The notes under the pieces were generated by a model. That model worked only from the letters and a program-made list of their open reading frames with translations. It had not been told where the DNA came from and searched no databases. A DNA stretch of 64,000 bases, from contig OZ024870.1 of assembly GCA_964017185.1 (NCBI GenBank), forward strand, positions 28,977,621 through 29,041,620. The letters run 5' to 3'. Shown piece by piece: positions 1 through 10,270 of the stretch (position 1 is its first letter; every line of letters starts with the position of its first letter). The position numbers and the translations under genes were made by a program. Source of the stretch: Rugalucina vietnamica (lineage: Eukaryota; Mollusca; Bivalvia; Lucinida; Lucinidae).

Positions 1-1236
1 AAAAAATCTTCTTCTCTGAAACCACTAGGCCCACAGCTTTGATATTTGGTATGTAGCAATGGCTAATGGTCCTCTACATAAATTGTGCCATTCATGCCCC
101 TGGGGTCAAATTTGGCCACACCCCGGGGGTTGATAGTCTCCATAGACTTACTATGGGAAAAAAATTAAAAAATCTTCTTCTCTGAAACCACAGGGCCCAC
201 AGCTTTGATATTTTGTACGTGGCAATGGCTAATGGTCCTCTACATAAATTGTGCCAATCATGCCCCTGGGGTCAAATTTGGCCACGCCCCGGGGGTCTAT
301 AGTCTCCATAGACCTACAATAGGAAAAAAACTAAAAAAATCTTCTTCTCTGAAACCACCAGGCCAACAGCTTTGATATTTGGTATGTAGCAATGGCTAAT
401 GGTCCCCTACATAAATTGTGCCATTCATGCCCCTGGGGTCAAATTTGCCCACGTCCCGGGGGTTGATAGTCTCCATAGACTTACTATGGGAAAAAAAATC
501 AAAAATCTTCTTCTCTGAAACCACAGGGCCCACAGCTTTGATATTTTGTATGTGGCAATGGCTAATGGTCCTCTACATAAATTGTGCCAATCATGTCCCC
601 GGGGTCAAATTTGGCCACACCCCGGGGTCGATAGTCTCCATAGACCTACAATAGGAAAAACTAAAAAAATCTTCTTCTCTGAAACCACTAGGCCCACAGC
701 TTTGATATTTGGTATGTAGCAATGGCTAATGGTCCTCTACATAAATTGTGCCATTCATGCCCCTGGGGTCAAATTTGGCCAGGTCCCGGAGGTTGATAGT
801 CTCAATAAACTTGCTATGGGAAAAAAAATCAGAAATCTTCTTCTCTGAAACCACAGGGCACACAGCTTTGATATTTTGTATGTGGCAATGGCTAATGGTC
901 CTCTACATAAATTGTGCCAGCCATGCCCCTGGGGTCAAATTTGGCCACGCCCCGGGAGTAGATAGTCTCCATAGACTTACAATGGGAAAAACTAAAAAAA
1001 ACTTCTTCTCTGAAACCAAAAGGCCCAGAGCTTCTATATTTTGTATGTAGCAATGTTTGGTAGTCCCTATTATAAATTGTGCCAGTCATGCCCCTGGGTC
1101 AAATTTGGCCATGCCCCGGGGGTCAATAGTGTCCATGCATAGACTTTCATTGGTCGATTCTCAATTAATTTAAATCTCATGAGCTTACAATGTGATAATC
1201 TCTCAGGTGAGCTACAGGACCAATGGTCCTCTAGTT
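1..1236 (+). mobile_element. HIN-1 element, 3' part with 165-bp tandem array
   Basis: Seven units of about 165 bp start near 8, 173, 341, 506, 671, 836 and 1001 (cttctctgaaacca as landmark). Alternate units are more alike, giving a higher-order period of about 330 bp. The element ends with ctcaggtgagc and the hairpin GGACCAATGGTCC before CTAGTT (1236), the 3' end also seen at 7634 and 57171. The window cuts the 5' end. It lies in an upstream intron of SUCLG1. Confidence 0.85.
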
Positions 1237-1519
1237 ATTTTTTTAATGGACTATGAATCAGAAAGGTCCTAGGTTTGAACCATGCATGGTCGCTGGTCGT
1301 CTTATAAGTTATTGCATTGAAAATCAGAAAGAAATACTTTATTTTCAAATTTAAGCATCATTTCAACCAGAGTTTGAATTCAACAAAGTATGAAATTTTT
1401 GAAAATTATTTTCAGTTGTGATTGGGAATTTTTTCTCCAAATTGGGAAAAAAAGTCACCTTAATTCCTTTGGGAATGGGGCCTTATTTCGGCTCCTGAGA
1501 CACCAAAAGAAAATCCCTG

Positions 1520-1752
1520 GAGCCGCGACGTGAGAAAACTGGTCTTCGGGGTTTCCAATCAGGTCTGACACAAACCTGCCTATGCAGCTACAGAAGATGG
1601 CAAGATGCTTGAAATTTTGGATTTAGGAAGAAGATGGATTGTACTATCCGTGTAGTGAAAACAAATGCGCTGATCAGCTATGCAGTTACTGCACAAATAA
1701 TCTTCACCTTTGTTTTTGCATAGGCGGCTTTCTCATGCCGTGGCTCATATAT
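1520..1752 (-). mobile_element. FB-A foldback element, copy 1
   Basis: Minus orientation, ends gagccgcgacgtgagaaaac and ggctcatata, with a degraded central palindrome around gctgatcagc. Confidence 0.82.
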
Positions 1753-1851
1753 ACGGCCATTGACCATAAACTCGGACAACCGCAGAGTTTTGCATGTGAT
1801 GGTATACAAATAACTTGGTTGACAGCACAGGTGGGATCATTTGAATCACCA

Positions 1852-1878
1852 CCCCCCCCCCCCCCCCCCCCCCCCCCC
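1852..1878 (+). repeat. C27 homopolymer
   Basis: An uninterrupted run of 27 C in a SUCLG1 intron, 132 bases before an exon. The length may be imprecise in the assembly. The G-rich complement could form a quadruplex. Confidence 0.9.
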
Positions 1879-2010
1879 TGAAGACACATTAACCCCTCAT
1901 CCACAGCACAGGTTAATACCCAGTTAGTGACGGCTTCGTCATGACATGAGCTGGAATGTTGTTGTCCAAGACGTTCAACCACAAAATAAACCAAATATTG
2001 TGTTTTACAG

Positions 2011-2223
2011 GCTCGTGAGAAAACAGGCTGTGATGCCTCTGTGATTTATGTCCCACCCAAGTTTGCGGCTGCAGCTATACTGGAAGCTATTGATGCAGAA
2101 ATACCCCTTGTCGTCGCTATCACGGAGGGAATACCACAGCAGGATATGGTGAAAGTCAAACACAGGCTTCAGAGGCAGCACACCACTAGATTGATAGGGC
2201 CAAACTGCCCAGGAATCATTAAG
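2011..2223 (+). CDS. SUCLG1: SUCLG1 internal exon (succinyl-CoA ligase alpha subunit)
   Basis: First visible exon of the succinyl-CoA ligase (ADP/GDP-forming) alpha subunit, the mitochondrial matrix TCA-cycle enzyme that interconverts succinyl-CoA and succinate with substrate-level NDP phosphorylation, as a heterodimer with a beta subunit. It is phase 0 at both ends (71 codons), with acceptor tgttttacag at 2010 and donor gtaagg at 2224. The translation contains [36 protein letters not shown] and [11 protein letters not shown], hallmark stretches of the CoA-binding (Rossmann) half and the start of the ligase half. Roughly 108 N-terminal residues, including the mitochondrial targeting peptide, must lie upstream of the window. 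The six exons together give 238 residues, matching the remaining length of the human family member. Identification is by recognised family sequence, not a search. Confidence 0.95.
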
Positions 2224-2550
2224 GTAAGGAAAGCTTATGTGCGAGACAACAGTTATTGGCAACTGGGCCCAACGGCTATGTCATTAGTTTGATGGCTATT
2301 ATGAGAAGACTGCTTTTCTCCGCACTCTGGCAATAGAATTTGCACTATATACTACTAGTTAATTGGCATAACTGTCTATAAGAGGCCGGCCAAGCAGTTG
2401 TATGGTTAAACAAATGACATGATCTTGCCAGCTTAGTGCTTACCACAAAGGATGTATAGCAATGGAAATACAGTCTACATTCTCCTTGTTTCTGTTCCTG
2501 TATACTTTAAGCATCTGGTGAAAACTCTGACCAGTCTGCATGTTCTACCA
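2224..2550. other. Intron without recognised features
   Basis: Intron sequence of SUCLG1 after exon 2011-2223; nothing recognised. Confidence 0.6.
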
Positions 2551-3498
2551 GTACCTTAATTAGCATGCGTATTTGCGTAATTACGCAATTAAATTATCAA
2601 AATACGCAATTCATAACGATCCGGTAGCGTAAGAAAACGCAAAAGAAATCGCCGATACGCAATTCCGGGAAAATCAAGTGCGTACCGGTTTTTATCAAAA
2701 TTTCGAGCCGTTTCTTTTCGGCAAGTAGTTGTACCAATTTCATTTGGAATAACTCGGTTCATGCCTGGTTTCCCGCGCGCCCTAAAGCGATTATTTGCAA
2801 TATCTGATAACGACGAGATCCACTATCAGGGGATCTTCTAAAAAATGGAAAACATGGTTTCTATATGCCGCAAAGCAAATAAATAACTATAAAAAAAACG
2901 ATAGTCTATGCCGATTTGATCTCTATACGCAACCTTTCTTCAATGGAATTGTGAAAGAACATTTTTACAAGTGTCAGGTTGGGAATTTACGTTTGAAATC
3001 GGGTTTGAAATCACTTTTAATGGGGGTAAACATGATTTTATTGAAAATGAAAGTAGACAAAGTTCGCGAATGAGAGATTTTTTTTTAGCTTTTTAAAGTT
3101 CCTTGGCTGGTCTCAAATCATTAAGAAAGCCTACAAAACTGTATTGACCCATGTCTGCAGCACATTCAAATTAGCTAAAATCCATTGAGTGGTCTCTTTT
3201 TTTACGGTAGAAATTTTATAGTCTTTCTTACATTTGGCTTCATTTTGTCCCTTCAGTTCAGTACAACGTACAGTGAAACAGTAATATCTAAAAAATAAGC
3301 TTTAATAAATGATAAAAAAATAAACACATAATACCCAATTAATATTTTTTTCGTGACAAATTACCCAATTGTTTTTCCATTTTACCCAATTGATTGAAAA
3401 CAGAGTGGGTAAAAATATTGAACATACCCAATTAAAATTTCAGATACCCAATTGAATGAGTAAATACCCAATGGTCTAAAAAATTAATTAAGGTACTG
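2551..3498. mobile_element. DNA element with GTACCTTAATTA termini
   Basis: gtaccttaatta near 2552 is matched by taattaaggtac at about 3486-3497. The left subterminal region repeats acgcaatt (four to five times), the right repeats acccaatt (six times), as often seen for transposase-binding subterminal repeats. No transposase is recognised in the roughly 950 bp, so it is probably non-autonomous. Confidence 0.7.
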
Positions 3499-3897
3499 CA
3501 GACACAATGTCAGTTATCATGGCTTTTCCTATGTTATAATGTAAACAATTTGTTGTAAATATTATATGAATCAACAAGTTTATATCTGTTGCTATTGAAA
3601 CAGTTTTATCAATTTGTTAATTTGTGATGACTTTGCTTACAAAGAGGAATGAAGAAAACTCAGTGATCAGTCAATCTCCTGTAAATATAGTGTACATGTG
3701 TGTCCTTTATCTTTCCTAAAGATTTGATCATACAAATATTTCTACAGCCATTGTCCTCTAATTCAAGAAGAGCAGTTTTAACAGTTAATAGTGAAAAAAA
3801 TGATAATCTGACTATGGGTGGCTTTCCCAGATACAGTGAGGATAGGACAGTAGACCTTCCAGATGTAACCTCAGCTGTTTACTGTGGTCATAAAGCA

Positions 3898-4135
3898 TTT
3901 GAGCCGCATCATGAGAAAACCAACAATGTGGTTTGTAAACAGGCCTGAAACAAACAAGCTGTACAAGCACAGAAGGTAACTAGAGGCTGGAAATTTTGGA
4001 TTTAGAAAGTAGAGGAATTGTACTATCCATACAGCGAAAACAAAGGCGCTGATCAGCTTCGCAGTTACCTGCGCCTTTGTTTTCGCATATGCAAAATGTT
4101 GGTTTTCTCATGATGCAGCTCATTTACTCACATTG
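3898..4135 (-). mobile_element. FB-A foldback element, copy 2
   Basis: Minus orientation, ends ttgagccgcatcatgagaaa and gcagctcattt. One arm of the central hairpin is shortened. It ends 17 bases before SUCLG1 exon 4152. Confidence 0.88.
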
Positions 4136-4151
4136 AAATTCTCTTTCACAG

Positions 4152-4209
4152 CCTGGAGAGTGTAAGATTGGTATCATGCCTGGTCATATTCATCAGAAGG
4201 GGAAAATTG
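4152..4209 (+). CDS. SUCLG1: SUCLG1 internal exon
   Basis: A short exon of 58 nt, phase 0 in and phase 1 out, with acceptor ctctttcacag and donor gtaagat. It encodes PGECKIGIMPGHIHQKGKI, the conserved segment directly after the GPNCPG motif of the previous exon. The frame joins without a break to both neighbours. Only codon-level recognition supports it, but the segment is nearly invariant in the family. Confidence 0.93.
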
Positions 4210-4687
4210 GTAAGATATAATTGGTGCCATGTGCAGGTTCGAACAAACAAAACAAAAATAGCTTTTGTGACTTTTAAAGTGATGGATGCAGCATTTTATT
4301 GCTCAAGCAGTTTTGTTTGTTTGAATTGATGCTTAGCATCCCATTTAACAGCTATGGTCATGTCTAGACATTGCCTCCATTTTATGGGACTTTTACCCCA
4401 AAACAAGATATCATGACATCCACACAGTGCTTCAAATATAACCACCCGAGTAAACCACTAAGGCTTATATGTATGAATGATTTGACTTGAACCACTTTTC
4501 CTTGGCAGGCTCAGACCTTAGCAGGTAACCAGTTATCAGATGGTCAGTCAGTATAAGCTTTGCCTGGAGGCACAAGCAGTCCATCTATTTCTTTAGGCCC
4601 CAATGGGCGGGGGCAATAGAATTTATCTCAATCTTCGACCTGTCAGTTATCACAATTAATGCATTATTTTGAGGGAGAGTGTGCCAG

Positions 4688-4800
4688 TGTGGTGGCCTTG
4701 TGGTTACTGAACAGATTCCTGGTTTAGAGGTCTGTGGTTCGAAACCCACTGGCATTAAATTGAATCCTTGCTAAAACAGTTTGGTTTTTGGATACAGTAG
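4688..4800 (+). mobile_element. SINE head fragment
   Basis: gtggccttgtggttactgaa and ggttcgaaacccactgg give a box A-like and a perfect box B. The body continues tgaatccttgctaaaaca. No clear tail. Confidence 0.65.
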
Positions 4801-4967
4801 AATTTCTGAAATAAGCGGGGCTTATGAGTATTCCTTTGAATGAAATCCAACAAACTTACAAGAAAAAAAAAGGGTTCAACAAAATGTTCTGTTATAGTAT
4901 TTCTTTATCCTAAATATCCTGTCAAAGTGTTTTTATTGTCTTATCCTTGTAAAAATTAGTATGCTAT

Positions 4968-5199
4968 TTGAGCCAAGCACCAGAAAACAAACAGCATATG
5001 CGAAAAGAAAGGCGCAGATCAGCTGTGCAGTGTTCAGATCAGAGCGGGCCTTTGTTTTCGCTTGAAAGATAGTACAATGTCTCTTCTTGAAAAATCCTAA
5101 ATTTCAAGCTTCTAGCCTTCTGTGACTGTACAGCCCATTTTTTGTCGGTCCTGGTCGGAAACCCAGGTGGTTTGTTTTCTCATGTGAAGGCTCATTTAT
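4968..5199 (+). mobile_element. FB-A foldback element, copy 3
   Basis: Plus orientation, diverged; keeps ggcgcagatcagctgtgcag, actgtacagcc and aaggctcattta. It ends 17 bases before SUCLG1 exon 5217. Confidence 0.85.
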
Positions 5200-5216
5200 C
5201 TTCTAATAAATTGCAG

Positions 5217-5378
5217 GTATCGTATCACGATCTGGTACCCTGACTTACGAAGCTGTTCACCAAACAACGCAGGCTGGTCTCGGTCAGACGCTGTGTGTCG
5301 GCATTGGCGGTGATCCTTTCAACGGCACAAACTTCATTGATTGTCTGGAGGTGTTCTTGGATGACCCACACACAGAAG
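5217..5378 (+). CDS. SUCLG1: SUCLG1 internal exon
   Basis: Phase 1 in and out (162 nt). It encodes [18 protein letters not shown] followed by a glycine-rich [19 protein letters not shown] segment, the start of the CoA-ligase domain. The acceptor ttgcag lies only 17 bases downstream of the end of an FB-A foldback element (4968-5199). The donor is gttaac, a weaker GT site than its neighbours, but the frame joins exactly to the next exon. Confidence 0.93.
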
Positions 5379-5807
5379 GTTAACTACAGTACCATCATTT
5401 TCTTACAGTTTTGTTTTGAAACTTTGTGTTCTCAATTTGTTTTTGTTGCACAATGCTTTATCAAAATTTTAGGACAAAAAACAATGAAGGTAATAATGAA
5501 TGCTTTTTTCACAAAGAAGTTCCACAAATGCAGACTGAGAAGCAGTCATAGTGCTAATTTCGAGTCAAAGTGCTAATTTTGAGTCGAAGGTTTTATTTTC
5601 TGACCTGTAGCAGTAAGGCATCATGACAAAGGCCTGTTTTGGGGTATCTGACCTGGCTTCACTTAAATCAGGCTGTGTAGCCAAAGAGGATTGGTAGAGG
5701 TCCCAACTTCGGGGTTTACGGAAGTACATGTATAAGTATTGAAGTTTAATACAACCTTATACTTAAACCTAATATAAACTTAACATGTATCATGTTTATT
5801 CCAACAG
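5379..5807. other. Intron without recognised features
   Basis: SUCLG1 intron. A short direct repeat (gtcatagtgctaattt-like, agtcaaagtgctaattttga) at about 5545-5585; otherwise nothing seen. Confidence 0.55.
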
Positions 5808-5881
5808 GAATAGTGCTCATAGGTGAGATAGGTGGACAGGCAGAAGAAAAAGCAGCTGAATATCTCAGACATTATAATAGG
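5808..5881 (+). CDS. SUCLG1: SUCLG1 internal exon
   Basis: Phase 1 in, phase 0 out (74 nt). It encodes GIVLIGEIGGQAEEKAAEYL and a short helix ending HYNR. The acceptor is ttccaacag and the donor gtaggt. LIGEIGG is a conserved strand-turn of the ligase domain. A SINE tail starts within a few bases of the donor. Confidence 0.92.
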
Positions 5882-5883
5882 GT

Positions 5884-6020
5884 AGGTACAACATCAGCTT
5901 GGTGGCAATCAAAAAGGCTTCTTCCCAGTATTGGGTTCAAGTCTCATTGTCTGGTTATGACCATAGCTGTTGACTGGGGCGTAAAGCAACAAATCAAACC
6001 AAACAAACAAACAAATCTTT
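5884..6020 (+). mobile_element. SINE 3' fragment with CAAA tail
   Basis: gttgactggggcgtaaagca followed by acaaatcaaaccaaacaaac is the usual tail of bivalve SINEs. It starts directly after the SUCLG1 exon donor at 5882. Confidence 0.65.
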
Positions 6021-6100
6021 ACAATAAAGAATCAATCCCCAACTTGCGGCACATTTCTGTCAGGAAGATTTGGTCATGAATAATATCTGTGACCATTTTT

Positions 6101-7634
6101 AGCTCACCTGAGCCGTCAGGCTCACAAGGTGAGCTTATAGTATACCCATGCTCCGTCGTCCGTCCGTCCGTCCGTCGTCCGTCGTCCGTCCTTCCGTCGT
6201 CCACCATTTTCAAAGATCTTCTCCTCTGAAACCGCTTGGCCAATCAAAGCCAAATTTTACATGAAGCATCTATGGGAAGGGGGAACCAATGTGTATATAA
6301 ATAATCCAGGTCACATGACCAAGATGGCCGCCATGCCCATATATGGTAAAAACCCTTCAAAAATCTTCTTCTCCGGAACCACTGGACCGATTTCAACCAA
6401 ACTTGGCATGAAGCATTAATGGCTCAAGCACTACAATGTGTATATAAATCATGACCCTTTGATGACCTTGACCTATTTTACGGCAAGGTCAACATAGGTC
6501 GCGAATGCATTTGAATGGGAAAAATTGTTAAATTGTCATTTAAAGGAAAAATCTTGCAGAAAATGAGCAGTAGGACTGAATATTAATGATTCTGAAAAAA
6601 ATTGGGCACCAGGGGCTCATCCGCCCCCACCCCGGGGCAATATACATGTATATCTCCATAATATTCAAACATCTTCTCCTCTGAAACCGCTTGGCCAATC
6701 AAAGCGAAATTTTATGTGAAGCATCAATAGGAAGGGGTAACAAATATGTTTATAAAAAAATCCAGGTCACATGACCAAGATGGCCGCCATGCCCATATAT
6801 GGTAAAAACCGTTCAAAAATCTTCTTCTCCAGAACCGGTTGACCGATTTCAACGAAACTTGGCACGAAGCATCGATGGCTCAAGCACTACAATGTGTATA
6901 TAAATCATGACCCTGTGATGACCTTGACCTATTTTACAGGAAGGTCAACATAGGTCACCAATGCATTTGAATGGGGAAAACTTTTAAAATGTCATTTAAA
7001 GTGAAAGTCTTGCAGGAAATGGGCAGTAGGACTGGATATTAATGATTCTGAAAAAAATTGGACCCCAGGGGCTCATGTGCCCCCACCCCGGGGCAATATA
7101 CATGTATATTTCCATAATATTCAAACGTCTTCTCCTCTGAAACCGCTTGGCCAAACAAAGCCAAATTTTAAGTGAAGCATCTATAGAATGGGGGAATCAA
7201 TGTGTATATAAATAATCTAGGTCACATGACCAAGATGGCCGCCATGCCCATATATGGTAAAAACCCATCAATAATCATCTTCTCTGAAACCAATAGACTG
7301 ATTTCAAGGAAACTTGGCGTGAGGCATTGATGGCTAAAGTACTCCAATGTACATATAAATCATGACCCTGTGATGACCTTGACCAAGTTTATGGCAAGGT
7401 CAACATGGGTTGCCTGTGCATCTGAATTTGGAAAACTGTTAAAATGTCATTTGAAGGAAAAAGCCAACAGGAAATTGGCAAATGGACAGAATATTGAAGA
7501 TTCTGAAAAAAGAAAATGGCCCAAGGGCTTATCTTCCCCTGCACTGGAGTTAAATACCATAATATTCAAACATGTTTATTGGTATATGCAGCTGATCTCA
7601 GGTGAGCGTTTACAGGACCATTGGTCCTCTGGTT
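6101..7634 (+). mobile_element. HIN-1 element with 456-bp tandem array
   Basis: The 5' end AGCTCACCTGAGCC folds back on GGCTCACAAGGTGAGCT and is followed by a CCGTC run. Three core units of about 456 bp start near 6217, 6671 and 7127, each with a TGACCTTGACC motif. The 3' end is CTCAGGTGAGC plus the GGACCATTGGTCC hairpin and CTCTGGTT. Located in the SUCLG1 intron 5882-8249. Confidence 0.9.
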
Positions 7635-8092
7635 TTCTGCTGATTCAAGAAGAGCATTTGTCTGCTAGTTGTGAATGAGATGTGCACTAAATACTGGTAA
7701 TTTGCTTTTGGAGGCTTGTCCAGGAACAGTGTGGTTAGAATATTTCATCATCCTATCATTAACATAGCCATTGACTATGGGCATAAAGCATTGATTCAAA
7801 CATCTCCATGATTTGCATGTATCTTTGATGACGATATGGTCATGAAAATACAGTATTTCTAGGACTCTATGGAGATTATGTGTCAGAGGTGAAAGAAGTG
7901 TGCACTAAATGCAGGCGACCTGCCTTTAGGATGCTTGATCAGGGCAAACAGGAATTAGAAATTGTTTAAACTATACATGTACATGTATGAAAACTTGAAA
8001 TTAAATTTTGAGCCAGATATTTTATCCCCCTCAAATTGACATGGGCTGTTTGCCTTCAATTCATATTTGTAACAACATCTTTATTTGCAGCC
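7635..8092. other. Intron with faint repeats
   Basis: Blocks such as gattcaagaagagca (also near 3760 and 15680) and tgtgcactaaat (twice here) suggest decayed interspersed repeats. No coding potential. Confidence 0.5.
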
Positions 8093-8222
8093 TCCATGGC
8101 ACAGTGGATATGTCAGTCTCCCCGAGCTTTTCTAGTCTGTCGGATGAGACTATAAACCAAGTTCCTGCCTTCATATGACCTAAGCTGTTGGTGGGACATT
8201 AAACCCCAAATCAACCAACTAA
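8093..8222 (+). mobile_element. SINE fragment
   Basis: The body tctgtcggatgagactataa and the tail gggacattaaaccccaaatc resemble the tails at 6000 and 42720. It ends 27 bases before SUCLG1 exon 8250. Confidence 0.6.
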
Positions 8223-8249
8223 TTTGTTTATAAATATATGTTAATTCAG

Positions 8250-8438
8250 GGCCCATCAGCAAAGCCTGTGATCTCATTTATCGCTGGACTGACTGCCCCA
8301 CCGGGCAGGAGAATGGGTCACGCCGGTGCCATCATAGCGGGGGGTAAGGGTGGAGCAGAGGAGAAGATTGAAGCCCTCAAGGCTGCTAAAGTACAGGTCA
8401 CTATGTCCCCAGCACAGCTAGGTTCTACCATGGTAGAG
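8250..8438 (+). CDS. SUCLG1: SUCLG1 internal exon with the phosphohistidine motif
   Basis: Phase 0 at both ends (63 codons), acceptor ttaattcag, donor gtaata. It encodes [18 protein letters not shown] followed by [13 protein letters not shown]. The histidine of GHAGAI (codon 8319-8321) corresponds to the active-site histidine that is transiently phosphorylated in this enzyme family. It ends SMSP-like ([12 protein letters not shown]), close to the C terminus. All residues expected around the active site are present, so nothing suggests a pseudogene. Confidence 0.95.
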
Positions 8439-8502
8439 GTAATAGTGTTTTATAATATTGTTTTGATTTGTTTTATTCAGTTTTATGCCCCTTTCAAGAT
8501 TA

Positions 8503-10165
8503 TTATGTCCCCCCAACCGAAAGTGGGGGACATATTGTTTTTGGTGCGGATCACGTCCGTGTTGGCGTACGCATCCGCGTAGCTTCTTTCCGACACCAGT
8601 GGATGGATTTTGACCAAACTTGCACAGATACATGGTTGGGAGGGGGGAAAGAGCTGAATAGATTTTGGTGACCTTGACCTCATTTTCAAGGTCACCAGCT
8701 CATTAAAACTGATCAAATTAGGTTTTCCGACGCAATTTCTTCTGAACAAATGTATGGATTTTGACCAAACATGCAGAAGAGCATTGTTGGGAGGAGGCTC
8801 AGAGTTGATTAGATTTTGGTGACCTTGACCTAATATTCAAGGTCACAAGTCCATAAAAACTGTTGAAATTAGTCTTTCCAACGCAATATCTTGTAAACCA
8901 ATTGATGGATTTTGACCAAACTTGCACAGAAGCATTGTTGCGAGAAGGCTCAGAGTTTGTTAGATTTTGGTGACCTTGACCTAATTTTCAAGGTTGTGAG
9001 TCCATAAAAACTGTTGAAATTAGTCTTTCCAACGCAATATCTTGTAAACCAATTGATGGATTTTGACCAAACTTGCACAGAAGCATTGTTGCGAGAAGGC
9101 TCAGAGTTGATTGGATTTTGGTGACCTTGACCTAATTTTCAAGGTTGTGAACTTGTGAGGCCATAAAAACTGTTGAAATTAGTCTTTCCGTCGCAATATC
9201 TTGTAAACCAATTGATGGATTTTGACCAAACTTGCACAGAAGCATTGTTGGGAGGAGGCTCAGAGTTGGTTAGATTTTGATGACCTTGACCTAATTTTCA
9301 AGGTCACGAGTCCATAAAAACTGTTGATTTTAGTTTTTCCGATATGATATCTTGTATACTAATTGATGGACTTTGACCAAACTTGCACATAAGTATTGTT
9401 GGGAGGAGGCTCAGAGTTGATAAGATTTTGGTGATCTTGACCTAATTTCCAAGGTCACTAGTCAAAAACTGTTGAAATAAGTCTTTCTGACACGAACTTG
9501 CACAGAAGCATTGTTGGGAGGAGGCTCAGAGTTGGTTAGATTTTGATGACCTTGACCTAATTTTCAAGGTCACGAGTCCATAAAAACTGTTGAAATTAGT
9601 CTTTCCAACGCAATATCTTGTAAACCAATTGATGGATTTTGACCAAACTTGCACAGAAGCATTGTTGGGAGGAGGCTCAGAGTTGGTTAGATTTTGATGA
9701 CCTTGACCTAATTTTCAAGGTCACGAGTCCATAAAAACTGTTGAAATTAGTTTTTCCAATACAATATCTTGTAAACTAATTGATGGATTTTGACCAAACT
9801 TGCACAGAAGCATTGTTGGGAGGAGCCTCAGAGTTGATAAGATTTTGGTGACCTTGACCTAGTTTCCAAGGTGACTAGTTCATAACTGTTGAAATTAGTC
9901 TTTCGGATGCGATAACTTGTAAACCAATTGATGGATTTTAACCAAATTGGCACAGAAGCATTGTTGTGAGGAGGTTCAGAGTTTATAAGAATTTGGTGCT
10001 CGTGACCTAATTTTAGACAGGGTCCAAAACAAGTTAAAACTACCACACCATACAGAACAAGATGGGCATGGTGTCTTCCATAGAAAAACTTCATATTACA
10101 AGGTAACTACACTTCAATTACTAAACGGTTGGGGGGACATAGTTTTCCTCAGAAAACACTATTTT
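8503..10165 (+). mobile_element. HIN-2 element (TIR ATGTCCCCCCAACCG) with ~150-bp array
   Basis: A perfect 16-bp inverted repeat tatgtccccccaaccg lies at 8504-8519 and, inverted, at 10126-10141. The 5' end also folds on gtgggggacat. The core has about nine degenerate units of about 150 bp with landmark ggattttgaccaaacttgcac and the motif TGACCTTGACCT followed by TTCAAGGTCA. The 3' end has the hairpin GTTTTCCTCAGAAAAC. It lies in the last SUCLG1 intron. Confidence 0.9.
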
Positions 10166-10270
10166 AATTTCAACTAATATGGGACAGGCCAATCAGTTGG
10201 TGTTTCAGGTGTGGGTTCGAACACTGCAGGAGCATAAGTGAGAGAAGCCAAGCCGTGCCAGTTGGCTTTT

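Noticed and set aside
1704-1994. A minus-strand frame with polyglycine
   Set aside because: The glycines come from the C27 homopolymer and the rest from FB-A copy 1.
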